8,678 bases of DNA from Anaerolineae bacterium (GTDB taxonomy: Bacteria > Chloroflexota > Anaerolineae > B4-G1): contig JALWUZ010000064.1 in the NCBI GenBank assembly GCA_027079895.1, forward strand, positions 1 through 8,678, written 5' to 3'. This document shows, one piece after another, positions 1 through 7,029 of this stretch. Below the pieces are notes generated by a model. That model was not told where the DNA came from. It worked only from the letters and a program-made list of their open reading frames with translations, and did no database searches. Positions within the stretch are counted from its first letter, which is position 1; each line of letters starts with the position of its first letter. Position numbers and translations under genes: made by a program.

Positions 1-1204
1 ATGCCGGGCCGTCCGCCGCCGCCAACGCCGTCCGGCACATGCGGGCGATCATCGGGCCCGCCTCGCCGAACGTCACCAGATACCGCACCCGCCGCGCGAC
101 CTCGGCGGCGAACTCCTCCCAGGGCAACTTCTTATCCCGTCCCCCGGCCAGGAGCACCAGCGGCTCCTCGAAAGAGCGCAGCGCGGCCAGCGTCCGTTCC
201 GGCGCGGTGGCGATGGAGTCGTCGTACCAGCGGACGCCGTTCACCTCCCGCACCAACTCCAACCGGTGCTCTACCCCGGTGAACGTCGTGGCGACCTGCC
301 GAATCGCCTCCACCTCCGCCCCGGCCAGCGCGGCCAGCACCGACGCCGCCAGCACGTTCAACTGATTGTGACGGCCCAGCAGCCGCAGTTCGGAGACGTG
401 GCAGATCTCCCGGTCCGTCCCGTTCAGCCGCAGGAGCAGCGTCCCGTTGGTGCGGAACGCCCCCTCCTCCACCTCCGCCCCGCCGCTGAACCAGAGCAGA
501 TGCGCCGCCGTGTCCAGGGCCAACGCCCGCCCGTTGGCGTCGTCGTACCCCAGCAGGGCGTAATCCTCCGCCGACTGGTGGGCGATGATGTTCCGCTTGG
601 CGGCGATGTACGCCTCCATCGTCTTGTGGCGGTCGAGGTGATTGGGGGTGATGTTGAGCACCGCCGCGATGGGAGGGCTCGTCGTCATAATCTCCAACTG
701 GAAACTGGAAAGTTCCATCACTACCCGGTCATCGGGCCCGATGGCGTCCAGGTCGGCGATGAGCGGGTTGCCGATGTTGCCGCCTACCCAGGTGCGCAGA
801 CCGGCGGCCCGGCACATCTCACCGGTCAAGGCCGTCGTCGTCGTCTTCCCCGCCGACCCGGTGATGCCGATGACCGGCGCGGGGCACAGGTCGAGGAAAA
901 TCTGCGCGTCGTTGCTCAGCGGGATGCCCCGCCGTCGCGCCTCGGCCACGATCGGCACCTCCAGCGGCACCCCCCCGCTGACGCAGACCAAATCCACCCC
1001 TTTGAGCAGTTTCAGGGGATGCCCGCCCAGCGCGTACCGGATGGGGAGCCCGTCCAGGGCTGCCAGCGGCTCCGCCAGCGCGTCCTTCTTGCGCCGGTCG
1101 GAGACCGTCACCTGGGCTCCGCGACCGGCCAGAAAGCGGGCCAGGGCCGTGCCCTGCCGCGCCAGGCCGATAATCAACACCCGTTTGCCGTCGAACTCCG
1201 TCAA
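1..1204 (-). CDS. murD: MurD, UDP-N-acetylmuramoylalanine--D-glutamate ligase (partial, C-terminus beyond the window)
   Basis: This cytoplasmic Mur ligase adds D-glutamate to UDP-MurNAc-L-Ala with ATP. I translated 401 codons, compared with about 450 in complete family members, so roughly the last 50 residues lie past base 1. An N-terminal Rossmann-like segment (VLIIGLARQG, residues 9-18) is followed by the Mur ligase P-loop GITGSAGKTTTT (113-124, Lys120). Then come ELSSFQLE (164-171), NITPNHLDRH (184-193), a lysine at 203 in the position of the carbamylated lysine, GRHNQLN (277-283), and the C-terminal domain motif YDDSIATAPERT (327-338) with AGGRDK (353-358). The start is taken as TTG at 1204, one base after the stop of the upstream gene, because a GGGGAGG ribosome site lies nine bases upstream; a GTG at codon 8 is a weaker alternative. 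It follows mraY in usual dcw order except for the inserted gene between them. The family call is secure; the exact start is less so. Confidence 0.96.
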   Translation of the reverse strand, partial: MTEFDGKRVLIIGLARQGTALARFLAGRGAQVTVSDRRKKDALAEPLAALDGLPIRYALGGHPLKLLKGVDLVCVSGGVPLEVPIVAEARRRGIPLSNDAQIFLDLCPAPVIGITGSAGKTTTTALTGEMCRAAGLRTWVGGNIGNPLIADLDAIGPDDRVVMELSSFQLEIMTTSPPIAAVLNITPNHLDRHKTMEAYIAAKRNIIAHQSAEDYALLGYDDANGRALALDTAAHLLWFSGGAEVEEGAFRTNGTLLLRLNGTDREICHVSELRLLGRHNQLNVLAASVLAALAGAEVEAIRQVATTFTGVEHRLELVREVNGVRWYDDSIATAPERTLAALRSFEEPLVLLAGGRDKKLPWEEFAAEVARRVRYLVTFGEAGPMIARMCRTALAAADGPA

Positions 1205-1205
1205 A

Positions 1206-2378
1206 TCAACCGGCCTCCCCTGCGATCGTCGGGTTTCTGGGCAGCACGACGACCAACTCGGCTCCCTCATCGCGGATCTCCGGCTCCTTCCCCGTAGCCT
1301 TCTCGACGGCCCGGATGACCCGCCGGATGCCGTTCCCCGTGTCCGTCACCAGCCCCGCGCGGTAGAACGCGGTGTAGATCTGCGCGTTGCGGAGGACGTG
1401 AGCCATACCCGACTTCGCCCTTTCCACAGTGACGGTGTTCGGCAGCCCGCCGGGGCTGCGAATCTCCACCCGGTCGTCGAGGATGAACACCCGAATCGGG
1501 GACGCGATGGTGTAATCACGATGCACCAGAGCGTTGGCGACCGTTTCCCGCAACGCCGTTTCGGGCAGTTCCGGGAAAGCCTCCGGCTCGAACCCGACGA
1601 TGCGGTGCGGCGTCAGCAGGTGAATCTTCAGAAAGCGATAAGTGTCCTCGTGTATGCGGAACAGGGGGCCGTCTATCCGTTTCACGTCCACCGGCTCCCC
1701 GGCGGTGTCGCGCCCCAGAATCCGCGCCGCCGTGACGTAAGCGTAGGGCAAGAACAGTTGCGGCTCCCGTCCGAAGAGGAGAATGGCGGCCAGTGTCGGA
1801 TGATACTCGCCGTCGCGCTCCTTGAGCAACCGCCAGTTCTTGAGCAACTGCTGGTCGTCCACCGCGGACTCCCCGATGAACATCCGGCAGAACCGGTCGA
1901 AATCGCGGAGGTCCAGGTCGTCCACCGTGGCCTGTAGCACCAGCGTCTCCTCGAAGAAGAGACTTTCGGCGGCCTGGAAGAGGCGGAGCAGTTCCTGACG
2001 TGAGGCTCTCCGCCGGCCGCTCGTCGTCCTGACGAAGTAATCCCCTCGGCGCGTTCGATATGGACGCTGTTCGCCTTTGGGGATACGAACGACGAGCACC
2101 GGCCCGCCCTCTGTCCGCACCACCTCCTGAACGACCGTCAGCGGCGGTTCGCAGTTTTGATAGGCGACCTGATCCACCAGACGGGCCAGAGCGTCCACAT
2201 CATCCACTCCGACGATGTTCCGCTCATCGTCCACGCCGAACAGCAACAGCCCGCCGTCGGTGTTGGCGAAAGCAGTGAGTTCGGCGGCCAGTTTATCGGG
2301 ATTGATCGGCCCGGCCTTGAACTCAGTGTGCAGGTTCTCCCCCTGCGCTATCCTTTGCCTGAGAGCGAGCAGTTCCAT
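1206..2378 (-). CDS. AlbA_2 (Schlafen-like) domain and HATPase_c_4 domain protein, putative ATP-binding transcriptional regulator (COG2865-like)
   Basis: The 390-residue protein has two recognisable parts. Residues about 10-125 form an AlbA_2/divergent AAA-4 domain: E19-F-K, the segment FANTDGGLLLFGVDD (37-51), and YRTRRGDYFVR (107-117). Residues about 270-385 resemble the HATPase_c_4 domain: LRETVANALVHRDY (276-289), VEIRSPGGLP (304-313) and TDTGNGIRR (345-353). Proteins of this type are usually annotated as ATP-binding or transcriptional regulators or RecG-like; the biochemical role is poorly known, so none is assigned. It ends soon after ELVVVLP (374-380), without the winged-helix tail many relatives carry. 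ATG 2378 is chosen over an in-frame GTG at 2399 because AGGAG lies seven bases upstream of the ATG. It sits 28 bases after mraY and one base before murD, so it is probably cotranscribed with wall genes. By eye it uses AGG, AGA, ATA and CGA codons more than murD does, which hints at later acquisition. Confidence 0.88.
   Translation of the reverse strand: MELLALRQRIAQGENLHTEFKAGPINPDKLAAELTAFANTDGGLLLFGVDDERNIVGVDDVDALARLVDQVAYQNCEPPLTVVQEVVRTEGGPVLVVRIPKGEQRPYRTRRGDYFVRTTSGRRRASRQELLRLFQAAESLFFEETLVLQATVDDLDLRDFDRFCRMFIGESAVDDQQLLKNWRLLKERDGEYHPTLAAILLFGREPQLFLPYAYVTAARILGRDTAGEPVDVKRIDGPLFRIHEDTYRFLKIHLLTPHRIVGFEPEAFPELPETALRETVANALVHRDYTIASPIRVFILDDRVEIRSPGGLPNTVTVERAKSGMAHVLRNAQIYTAFYRAGLVTDTGNGIRRVIRAVEKATGKEPEIRDEGAELVVVLPRNPTIAGEAG
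1214..1220 (-). promoter_or_regulatory. Ribosome binding site of murD
   Basis: GGGGAGG on the minus strand ends nine bases before TTG 1204. It lies inside the last codons of the preceding gene and supports the non-ATG start. The arrangement suggests that ribosomes finishing the upstream gene help initiate murD. Confidence 0.6.
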
Positions 2379-2385
2379 CTCCGCG

Positions 2386-2390
2386 CTCCT
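2386..2390 (-). promoter_or_regulatory. Ribosome binding site deciding the start of the AlbA_2 gene
   Basis: AGGAG lies seven bases before ATG 2378. The alternative GTG at 2399 has no purine-rich site upstream, so the shorter protein is preferred. Confidence 0.6.
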
Positions 2391-2406
2391 ACGCTCCACC
2401 AGCCGT

Positions 2407-3411
2407 TCACCACAACGCCAGTGCGACCCCGGCCATCACCGCCAACAACTCCACCAGCCAGAACCGCTGCACCACCTGCGTTTCCGACCAGCCCAGCAAC
2501 TCGAAATGATGGTGCAACGGGCTCATCTTGAACAGCCGCCGTCCGCGCCCGAACTTGCGCCGCGTGTACTTGAAATACAACACCTGCAACACCACCGAGA
2601 GCGTCTCCGCCACCGGAATCAACGCCACCACCGGCAGCAACAACCACTGCCCGGTCATCAGGGCGACCGTCCCCAGCGTCGCCCCCAGTGCCAGACTGCC
2701 CGTATCCCCCATGAACATCTGGGCCGGATGAGCGTTGTACCACAGGAAGGCGAAACTGGCCCCTACCACCGTGAAGCAGAAATGCACCAGGTGAACCTGT
2801 CCCTGCAACAGAGCGATCACCCCGTATCCGGCGAACGCGCTGGCGACGATGATCCCCGCCAGCCCGTCCAGCCCGTCGGTCAGATTCACCGCGTTGGCCG
2901 AGCCCAGGATGACGAAAGCGGCGATCGGCACCCAGGCCCAACCCAACTCCACCGCCCGATGAATCCCCGGCACCCCCACCTGTCCGGCGAACTGCATCGG
3001 GAGCACCTTCATCACCACCGCCACCCCCAGCGTCAGGGGAATCTCCACCAACAACTTGCGCCGCGCCGAAAGCCCCTCGCCGCGCCGCACTCCGCGCACC
3101 CCGGCCAGGTCGTCCACCGCGCCGATGACCGCGTAGGCCAGCATCACCCCCAGCGGCACCAGGATCGAACGCCCGATCATCGTCCGTCCCAGCAGGTTGT
3201 AAAGGTTCAGCGCGAGAGTGATGAGCACCACCGGTACGACGATCATCAACCCGCCCATCGTCGGCGTGCCCATCTTGACCCGGTGCCCGCTGGGGCCGTC
3301 AATGCGAATGCGCTTGCCGATCTTGTACCGGCGCAGAATCCGCATCAGCACCGGCCCCCATCCCACCGCCATCAGGAAGGAGATACTCGCCAGGATGAGC
3401 GCGAAGTCCAT
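2407..3411 (-). CDS. mraY: MraY, phospho-N-acetylmuramoyl-pentapeptide transferase
   Basis: This polytopic membrane enzyme transfers phospho-MurNAc-pentapeptide from UDP to undecaprenyl phosphate, making lipid I. The 334-residue product has the family's many hydrophobic helices, beginning at residues 3-23. Family motifs are HRVKMGTPTMGG (43-54), the acidic pair Asp100-Asp101, NAVNLTDGLDGLA (173-185), NAHPAQMFMGDTGSLALG (226-243, Asp236) and the cytoplasmic histidine loop MSPLHHHFELLGW (296-308). The length is slightly below that of enterobacterial MraY (about 360). ATG 3411 shares one base with the murF stop (TGATG), and an AAAAGG stretch lies just before it, so translation is probably coupled to murF. 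No internal promoter is evident. Confidence 0.98.
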   Translation of the reverse strand: MDFALILASISFLMAVGWGPVLMRILRRYKIGKRIRIDGPSGHRVKMGTPTMGGLMIVVPVVLITLALNLYNLLGRTMIGRSILVPLGVMLAYAVIGAVDDLAGVRGVRRGEGLSARRKLLVEIPLTLGVAVVMKVLPMQFAGQVGVPGIHRAVELGWAWVPIAAFVILGSANAVNLTDGLDGLAGIIVASAFAGYGVIALLQGQVHLVHFCFTVVGASFAFLWYNAHPAQMFMGDTGSLALGATLGTVALMTGQWLLLPVVALIPVAETLSVVLQVLYFKYTRRKFGRGRRLFKMSPLHHHFELLGWSETQVVQRFWLVELLAVMAGVALALW

Positions 3412-4829
3412 CAGCCTTTTCCCAGCGCGTTGACGATCTCTTCCATCCGCATAGCCCGCGAGCCCTTCACCAGAATCACATCCTCCCCCGTCACCATCCC
3501 TTCCAACAAGGCGATGGCCTCCGCATTGCTCCCCACGATATGCACCCGGTCGGCGTCCATGCCCCAGCGCAGAGCCGTCTCCCCGATGATGCGTCCGCGC
3601 TCCCCCACCGTGATGAGCACATCCGCCACCTCCAACGCCCGCATGCCGACCTTTTCGTGCCCTTCCTGCTCGTAGTCCCCCAGTTCCAGCATATCACCCA
3701 GCACGGCGATCTTCCGCCCGTCCAACTCATCCAGCAGATTGAGCGCGGCGATGGTCGAGGAGGGGCTGGCGTTGTACGTGTCGTCCAGAATCGTCGCCCC
3801 GTGCGGGCCCGGCACCGCCACCAGCCGCAGTTGCGCCAGCGGGCCCCGCATCCCCTCGATGATCTCCTGCCAGGTCAGCCCCTCCATCAAGCCGACCGCC
3901 GCCGCTCGCAGAGCGGTATGCACCGAGTGGCGGCCCAGGAGCGGGACTTTGACGTGCAACTCCTCCCCCTGATAGTGCAGCCGGAAGCGAATCCCCTCCA
4001 ACCCCAGCCCCTCGATGTGGTCGGCCCACAGGTCGGCCTGCCGCGACAGGCCGTAGAAGAACACCCGCGCCTCCGTCGCCGCCGCCATCCCGCGCACGCT
4101 GGGGTCGTCGTAATTGAGAATCGCCACCCCCTCCGGCGCGGGGGGCAGCGCGGCGACCAATTCCGTCTTCGCCTGGATGATGCGCTCCAACGTCCGCGCC
4201 CGTTCCAAATGCACCGGCCTCACGATGGTGACGACCCCCACCTGCGGCAAGGCCATGCGGGCCAGGTCGGAGATCTCCCCCACATCGTACATCCCCATCT
4301 CCAACACCGCCCGCTCGTGCTCCTCCGTCAGATGGAGCAGGGCCAGCGGCAGGCCGATTTCGTTGTTGTAACTGGCCTCGCTCTTCAGCGTGACGTACCG
4401 TCGGGAGAGCACCGCCGCCGTCAGTTCCTTCGTCGTCGTCTTCCCCACGCTGCCGGTGATGCCGATTACCCGCAAGTTGGTCTGCTTCCGCCGCCAGAAG
4501 GAGGCCACCTTGTGGAGCGCGTCGAGGCTGCCGCCGGTCTTGATGACCACCGGCAGCGTCCAGGCCGCCGGAAACGTCTCCAGCGGGTCTTCCAAATCCA
4601 TGACCGCCGCCTCGACCGGCACCCGCCGTTCGACGAGCGCGGCGATGGCGCCCCGTGCGAAGGCGTCGGCGACGTAATCGTGCCCGTCGGCGTGCTCCCC
4701 CTTGAGGGCGACGAACAACGCGCCCGCCCGCGCCCGGCGAGAGTCCACCACCGTTGTGGTGACGGGATGCTCCAGACCCCGCATTCGCATGCCGGTCAAC
4801 CCCTCGATGACATCCGTCAGAGTCAACAT
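3411..4829 (-). CDS. murF: MurF, UDP-N-acetylmuramoyl-tripeptide--D-alanyl-D-alanine ligase
   Basis: This cytoplasmic ATP-dependent ligase adds D-Ala-D-Ala to the UDP-MurNAc-tripeptide, the last soluble precursor step before MraY. The 472-residue length is normal. Visible motifs are DSRRARAGALFVALKGEHADGH (29-50), P-loop GITGSVGKTTTKE (123-135, Lys130), YNNEIGLPLALL (154-165), EMGMYDVGEI (177-186), Lys221 in the carbamylated-lysine position, LLGRHSVHTALRAAAV (297-312), LDDTYNASPSS (348-358), LGDMLELG (377-384) and KGSRAM (455-460). The usual NxGPxHLE segment reads IVRPVHLE (202-209), a local deviation in an otherwise intact enzyme. ATG 4829 is preferred: the in-frame GTG at 4841 is only one base from the AGGAGG site, while the ATG lies at a workable distance and gives the usual MLTLTD N-terminus. 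It follows the PBP gene by 33 bases and overlaps mraY by one. Confidence 0.97.
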   Translation of the reverse strand: MLTLTDVIEGLTGMRMRGLEHPVTTTVVDSRRARAGALFVALKGEHADGHDYVADAFARGAIAALVERRVPVEAAVMDLEDPLETFPAAWTLPVVIKTGGSLDALHKVASFWRRKQTNLRVIGITGSVGKTTTKELTAAVLSRRYVTLKSEASYNNEIGLPLALLHLTEEHERAVLEMGMYDVGEISDLARMALPQVGVVTIVRPVHLERARTLERIIQAKTELVAALPPAPEGVAILNYDDPSVRGMAAATEARVFFYGLSRQADLWADHIEGLGLEGIRFRLHYQGEELHVKVPLLGRHSVHTALRAAAVGLMEGLTWQEIIEGMRGPLAQLRLVAVPGPHGATILDDTYNASPSSTIAALNLLDELDGRKIAVLGDMLELGDYEQEGHEKVGMRALEVADVLITVGERGRIIGETALRWGMDADRVHIVGSNAEAIALLEGMVTGEDVILVKGSRAMRMEEIVNALGKG

Positions 4830-4842
4830 GACGCCCTGCACT

Positions 4843-4848
4843 CCTCCT
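4843..4848 (-). promoter_or_regulatory. Ribosome binding site of murF
   Basis: AGGAGG lies 13 bases before ATG 4829; its continuation GGAG (4844-4841) gives 11 bases. It is almost in contact with GTG 4841, which argues for initiation at the ATG. Confidence 0.5.
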
Positions 4849-4862
4849 GTGCCCCTGGCCGG

Positions 4863-6575
4863 TCACAGACCCGCCACTTCCAACCCGTCGTTCGGCGGGA
4901 CGCCCAGCACGATGAACAGCCGTCCCATCAGCCGCGCGAAGGAGCGGGCCGCCGTCTCCGAGGCCCACGTCGAGGTGCGGGGCCGCTCCAACTTCACCAG
5001 CACCACCACCTGCGGGTCCGGCACCGGCCCAAACCCGACGAACGAGACGATCGTCCCCTGCGGGTCATAGCCGCCGGGGATGGGAATCTGCGCCGTGCCG
5101 GTCTTCCCCGCCACCCGATACCCCGGCACCTGGGCCTGGGGCACCCCCTCCTCCACCACCCGCACCATGACGTCCGTCAGCGTCCGCGCCGTCGCGGTGG
5201 AGATGACCTGCGCCTCCACCGTCGGGCGGTAGGTGAAGACCTGGCCGTCGGGCTCGATGCGCCGGGCGACGATGTGCGGCCTCAGCCGCGCCCCGTCGTT
5301 GGCGACCGTCGCAATCGCCGTCACCATCTGGATCGGCGTCACTGCCAGCCCCTGCCCGAAGGCGTTGGTCGCCAGATCTGCCTCGTGCCAATGTTCGTAA
5401 TCGTCGGGCAGCCACATCCGCCCGGCCACCTCTCCGGCCAGGTCAACCTCCGTCGGCCGGCCGATGCCGAAGGCCAGCGCGTACCGGTAGAACAGGTCCG
5501 GCCCCATCTGCGTGCTCAACCAGGCCGCCCCGACGTTCAGCGATTTGATGAGGATGTCGGCGACCGTCTGCTCCCCGTAGGCCCGATGGGAGGCGTTGGA
5601 GACCACCACGCCGCCGACCTCGATGTGGCCGGTGTCCTGATACGTCGTCTCCGGCGTCACCAGGCCGGAATCCAGGGCCGCCGCCACCGTCAGCACCTTG
5701 AACACCGAGCCGGGTTCGTACTGCTTGCTGACCGCCGGGTCGCTCGCCAGGTCGGGATTGGTGGAGTACAGTTCGCCGTACCGCGCGGGGTCGTAGTCCG
5801 GCAGGCTGACCAGGGCGAGAATCTCGAAGGTGCGGGCGTCCAGGACGATGACGGTGCCCCCCTGCGCCTGGAACTCCGCCAGCGAGCGGGACAACTCCTC
5901 CTCGGCCAGGGCCTGGATCGTCCGGTCGAGCGTCAGCACCAACTCCGTGCCCGGATGGGGCAGCACCACCGGCGCGACTGCCCAGGGGATTTGCTCGCTG
6001 GACGGGTCCACCGGCCCGTGCCACTCTACCGTCCGGGGACGCAGCAGGTCGTCGTAGAACCCCTCGACGCCGTAGAACCCCTCCCCGTCGGCGTTGCAGA
6101 AGCCGGTCACGTAGGCGGTCAGGCTGCCCTCCGGGTACTCCCGCACCCACTGAGGGCGCACCGTTATGCCGCGCAATCCCAGGGAGGCGATCTCCTCTCC
6201 GGTCTCCTTCGGCACCGAAGCGGCCAGCAGGGCCCAGGGAGCGTCGCTCCGCAACTGGCTCTCGACCTGGCCGAGGGGCAGGTGCAAGCGCGGCGACAAG
6301 GCCGTCGCCGCCGCCGTCGCATCCACCACGTAGACCGGAGCCGCCTCGACGGAGTAGCGCACCCCGTTACCGGCCAGCAGATGGCCGGCCCGGTCGCGGA
6401 TCACCCCGCGCGGCGGGTCGGCGATGGCGATCGAGCGTTCGCGCTGCTCGCGGCCCCATTCTTTGTAAAAGCGGTGATCCACGATCTGTACCTTGACCAA
6501 CTGGACGACGATCACCATCGCCAGGGCGGACAGCAACGCGCTCATCAGCCGCAGTCGCCGACGTGGTATTTCCAT
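4863..6575 (-). CDS. ftsI: Class B penicillin-binding protein, FtsI/PBP2/SpoVD type, peptidoglycan D,D-transpeptidase
   Basis: This membrane-anchored transpeptidase cross-links septal peptidoglycan. Numbering here begins at the in-frame GTG two codons before ATG 6575. A basic N-terminus (RRRLRL) leads to a single membrane segment at about 13-33. Next is the dimerisation (pedestal) domain with RGVIRDRAGHLLA (58-70). The transpeptidase domain has all three active-site motifs: S292-V-F-K295 in EPGSVFK, S347-L-N349 in KSLNVG, and KTGTAQ (493-498). The protein ends about 70 residues after KTGT and has no PASTA repeats. The dcw position, directly after the ftsL-like gene, supports a divisome role, although an elongation PBP2 cannot be ruled out by motifs alone. 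ATG 6575 is preferred because a GAGAGGG site lies five bases upstream; it starts 10 bases after the ftsL stop. Confidence 0.96.
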   Translation of the reverse strand: MEIPRRRLRLMSALLSALAMVIVVQLVKVQIVDHRFYKEWGREQRERSIAIADPPRGVIRDRAGHLLAGNGVRYSVEAAPVYVVDATAAATALSPRLHLPLGQVESQLRSDAPWALLAASVPKETGEEIASLGLRGITVRPQWVREYPEGSLTAYVTGFCNADGEGFYGVEGFYDDLLRPRTVEWHGPVDPSSEQIPWAVAPVVLPHPGTELVLTLDRTIQALAEEELSRSLAEFQAQGGTVIVLDARTFEILALVSLPDYDPARYGELYSTNPDLASDPAVSKQYEPGSVFKVLTVAAALDSGLVTPETTYQDTGHIEVGGVVVSNASHRAYGEQTVADILIKSLNVGAAWLSTQMGPDLFYRYALAFGIGRPTEVDLAGEVAGRMWLPDDYEHWHEADLATNAFGQGLAVTPIQMVTAIATVANDGARLRPHIVARRIEPDGQVFTYRPTVEAQVISTATARTLTDVMVRVVEEGVPQAQVPGYRVAGKTGTAQIPIPGGYDPQGTIVSFVGFGPVPDPQVVVLVKLERPRTSTWASETAARSFARLMGRLFIVLGVPPNDGLEVAGL

Positions 6576-6585
6576 CCTCACCCTC

Positions 6586-6888
6586 TCAGGGCACGAAGAC
6601 CACCCGCTCCGCCGGGACGAATCCCAGCGATTTCGCCCGCTCCCGCAGCCGGACGATCGCGCTCTCCGCGGCGATCTGCACCTCTAGTTGTTCGTTCTCC
6701 CGCTGGAGGCGGAACAGTTCCGCCTGCAACTGCTGGATGTGCCGTCCACGGGCCGCCGTCCCGCCGACCAGCATCAGGTAGGCGACCGAGAGGACTGTCA
6801 CCAACGCCACCAGCAACGCCAGGTGCAACACCGCCCGCCGGTTGACCTTCGACCGCCCCTGTCGTAGACTTCGTCTCACCCAATGCAT
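6586..6888 (-). CDS. ftsL: FtsL/DivIC-like septum formation protein
   Basis: The predicted 100-residue protein has a basic N-terminus (VRRSLRQGRSKVNRR, 4-18), one hydrophobic membrane segment at about 19-42, and a leucine- and glutamate-rich coiled coil at about 48-85 (IQQLQAELFRLQRENEQLEV). It ends in AKSLGFVPAERVVFVP, a tail typical of FtsL-like proteins. FtsL forms a bitopic complex with FtsB/DivIC and FtsQ/DivIB that recruits or activates FtsW and FtsI. Sequence conservation in this family is weak, so the assignment rests on architecture and on its place between rsmH and the class B PBP. ATG 6888 is chosen with GGGG/GAG purines upstream. The reading frame remains open for 42 further codons, but these are made of intergenic repeat sequence. 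Confidence 0.85.
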   Translation of the reverse strand: MHWVRRSLRQGRSKVNRRAVLHLALLVALVTVLSVAYLMLVGGTAARGRHIQQLQAELFRLQRENEQLEVQIAAESAIVRLRERAKSLGFVPAERVVFVP

Positions 6889-7024
6889 GCGCTCTACCCC
6901 AGCGGGAAACCACATCGGGGGCAACCACAAGGGGTTGCCCCTACCGTCCCCATCGGGGGCAACCGCAAGAGATTGCCTGGGGCAACCACAAGGGGTTGCC
7001 TGGGGCAACCGCAAGGGATTGCCC
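6889..7024 (-). other. rsmH-ftsL intergenic region filled by hairpin repeats
   Basis: These 136 bases between the rsmH stop and the ftsL start are almost wholly repeat sequence. No promoter or T-tract terminator is visible. The region should be transcribed as part of the operon mRNA, where it can fold into several stable stem-loops. Confidence 0.7.
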
Positions 7025-7029
7025 CTACC
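6913..7029. repeat. Cluster of four GGGGCAACC palindromic repeats
   Basis: Four copies of one palindrome are seen, at about 6918-6941, 6956-6977, 6979-7000 and 7002-7024. Each has the arm GGGGCAACC, a short loop (ACAAGG-like or GCAAG-like), and the arm GGTTGCC(CC). The last three are in tandem with an exact 23-base period. Copies one and two are 38 bases apart and share a CATCG left flank. CTACC flanks the right side of copies one and four, which reads GGTAGGGGC in the sense strand. Copy one forms a perfect nine-base-pair stem; copies two and four have A/G changes in one arm. Such GTAGGGGCAACC palindromes recall dispersed repeats in Chloroflexota and cyanobacterial genomes, which is knowledge by memory only. 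No T-run follows, so an intrinsic terminator is unlikely. Confidence 0.9.

Noticed and set aside
266..1937. Plus-strand open frames opposite murD and the AlbA_2 gene
   Set aside because: Low-complexity translations with no recognisable motif; the minus strand encodes clear proteins here.
3540..6845. Very long plus-strand open frame (1101 codons) across murF, the PBP gene and part of ftsL
   Set aside because: It is antisense to genes with complete family motifs and its translation is Arg/Pro/His/Gln-rich without domains, which is typical of a shadow frame in GC-rich DNA.
6586..7014. N-terminally extended ftsL frame of 142 codons
   Set aside because: The extra 42 codons are translated from the palindromic repeats and resemble no FtsL N-terminus; ATG 6888 gives the expected architecture.
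6917..7029. Possible short CRISPR array
   Set aside because: The repeat units are contiguous palindromes without unique spacers of normal length, and no cas genes are near.
6917..7029. Intrinsic terminator after rsmH
   Set aside because: Stable GC-rich stems are present but no T-run follows any of them on the minus strand, and the operon continues directly.
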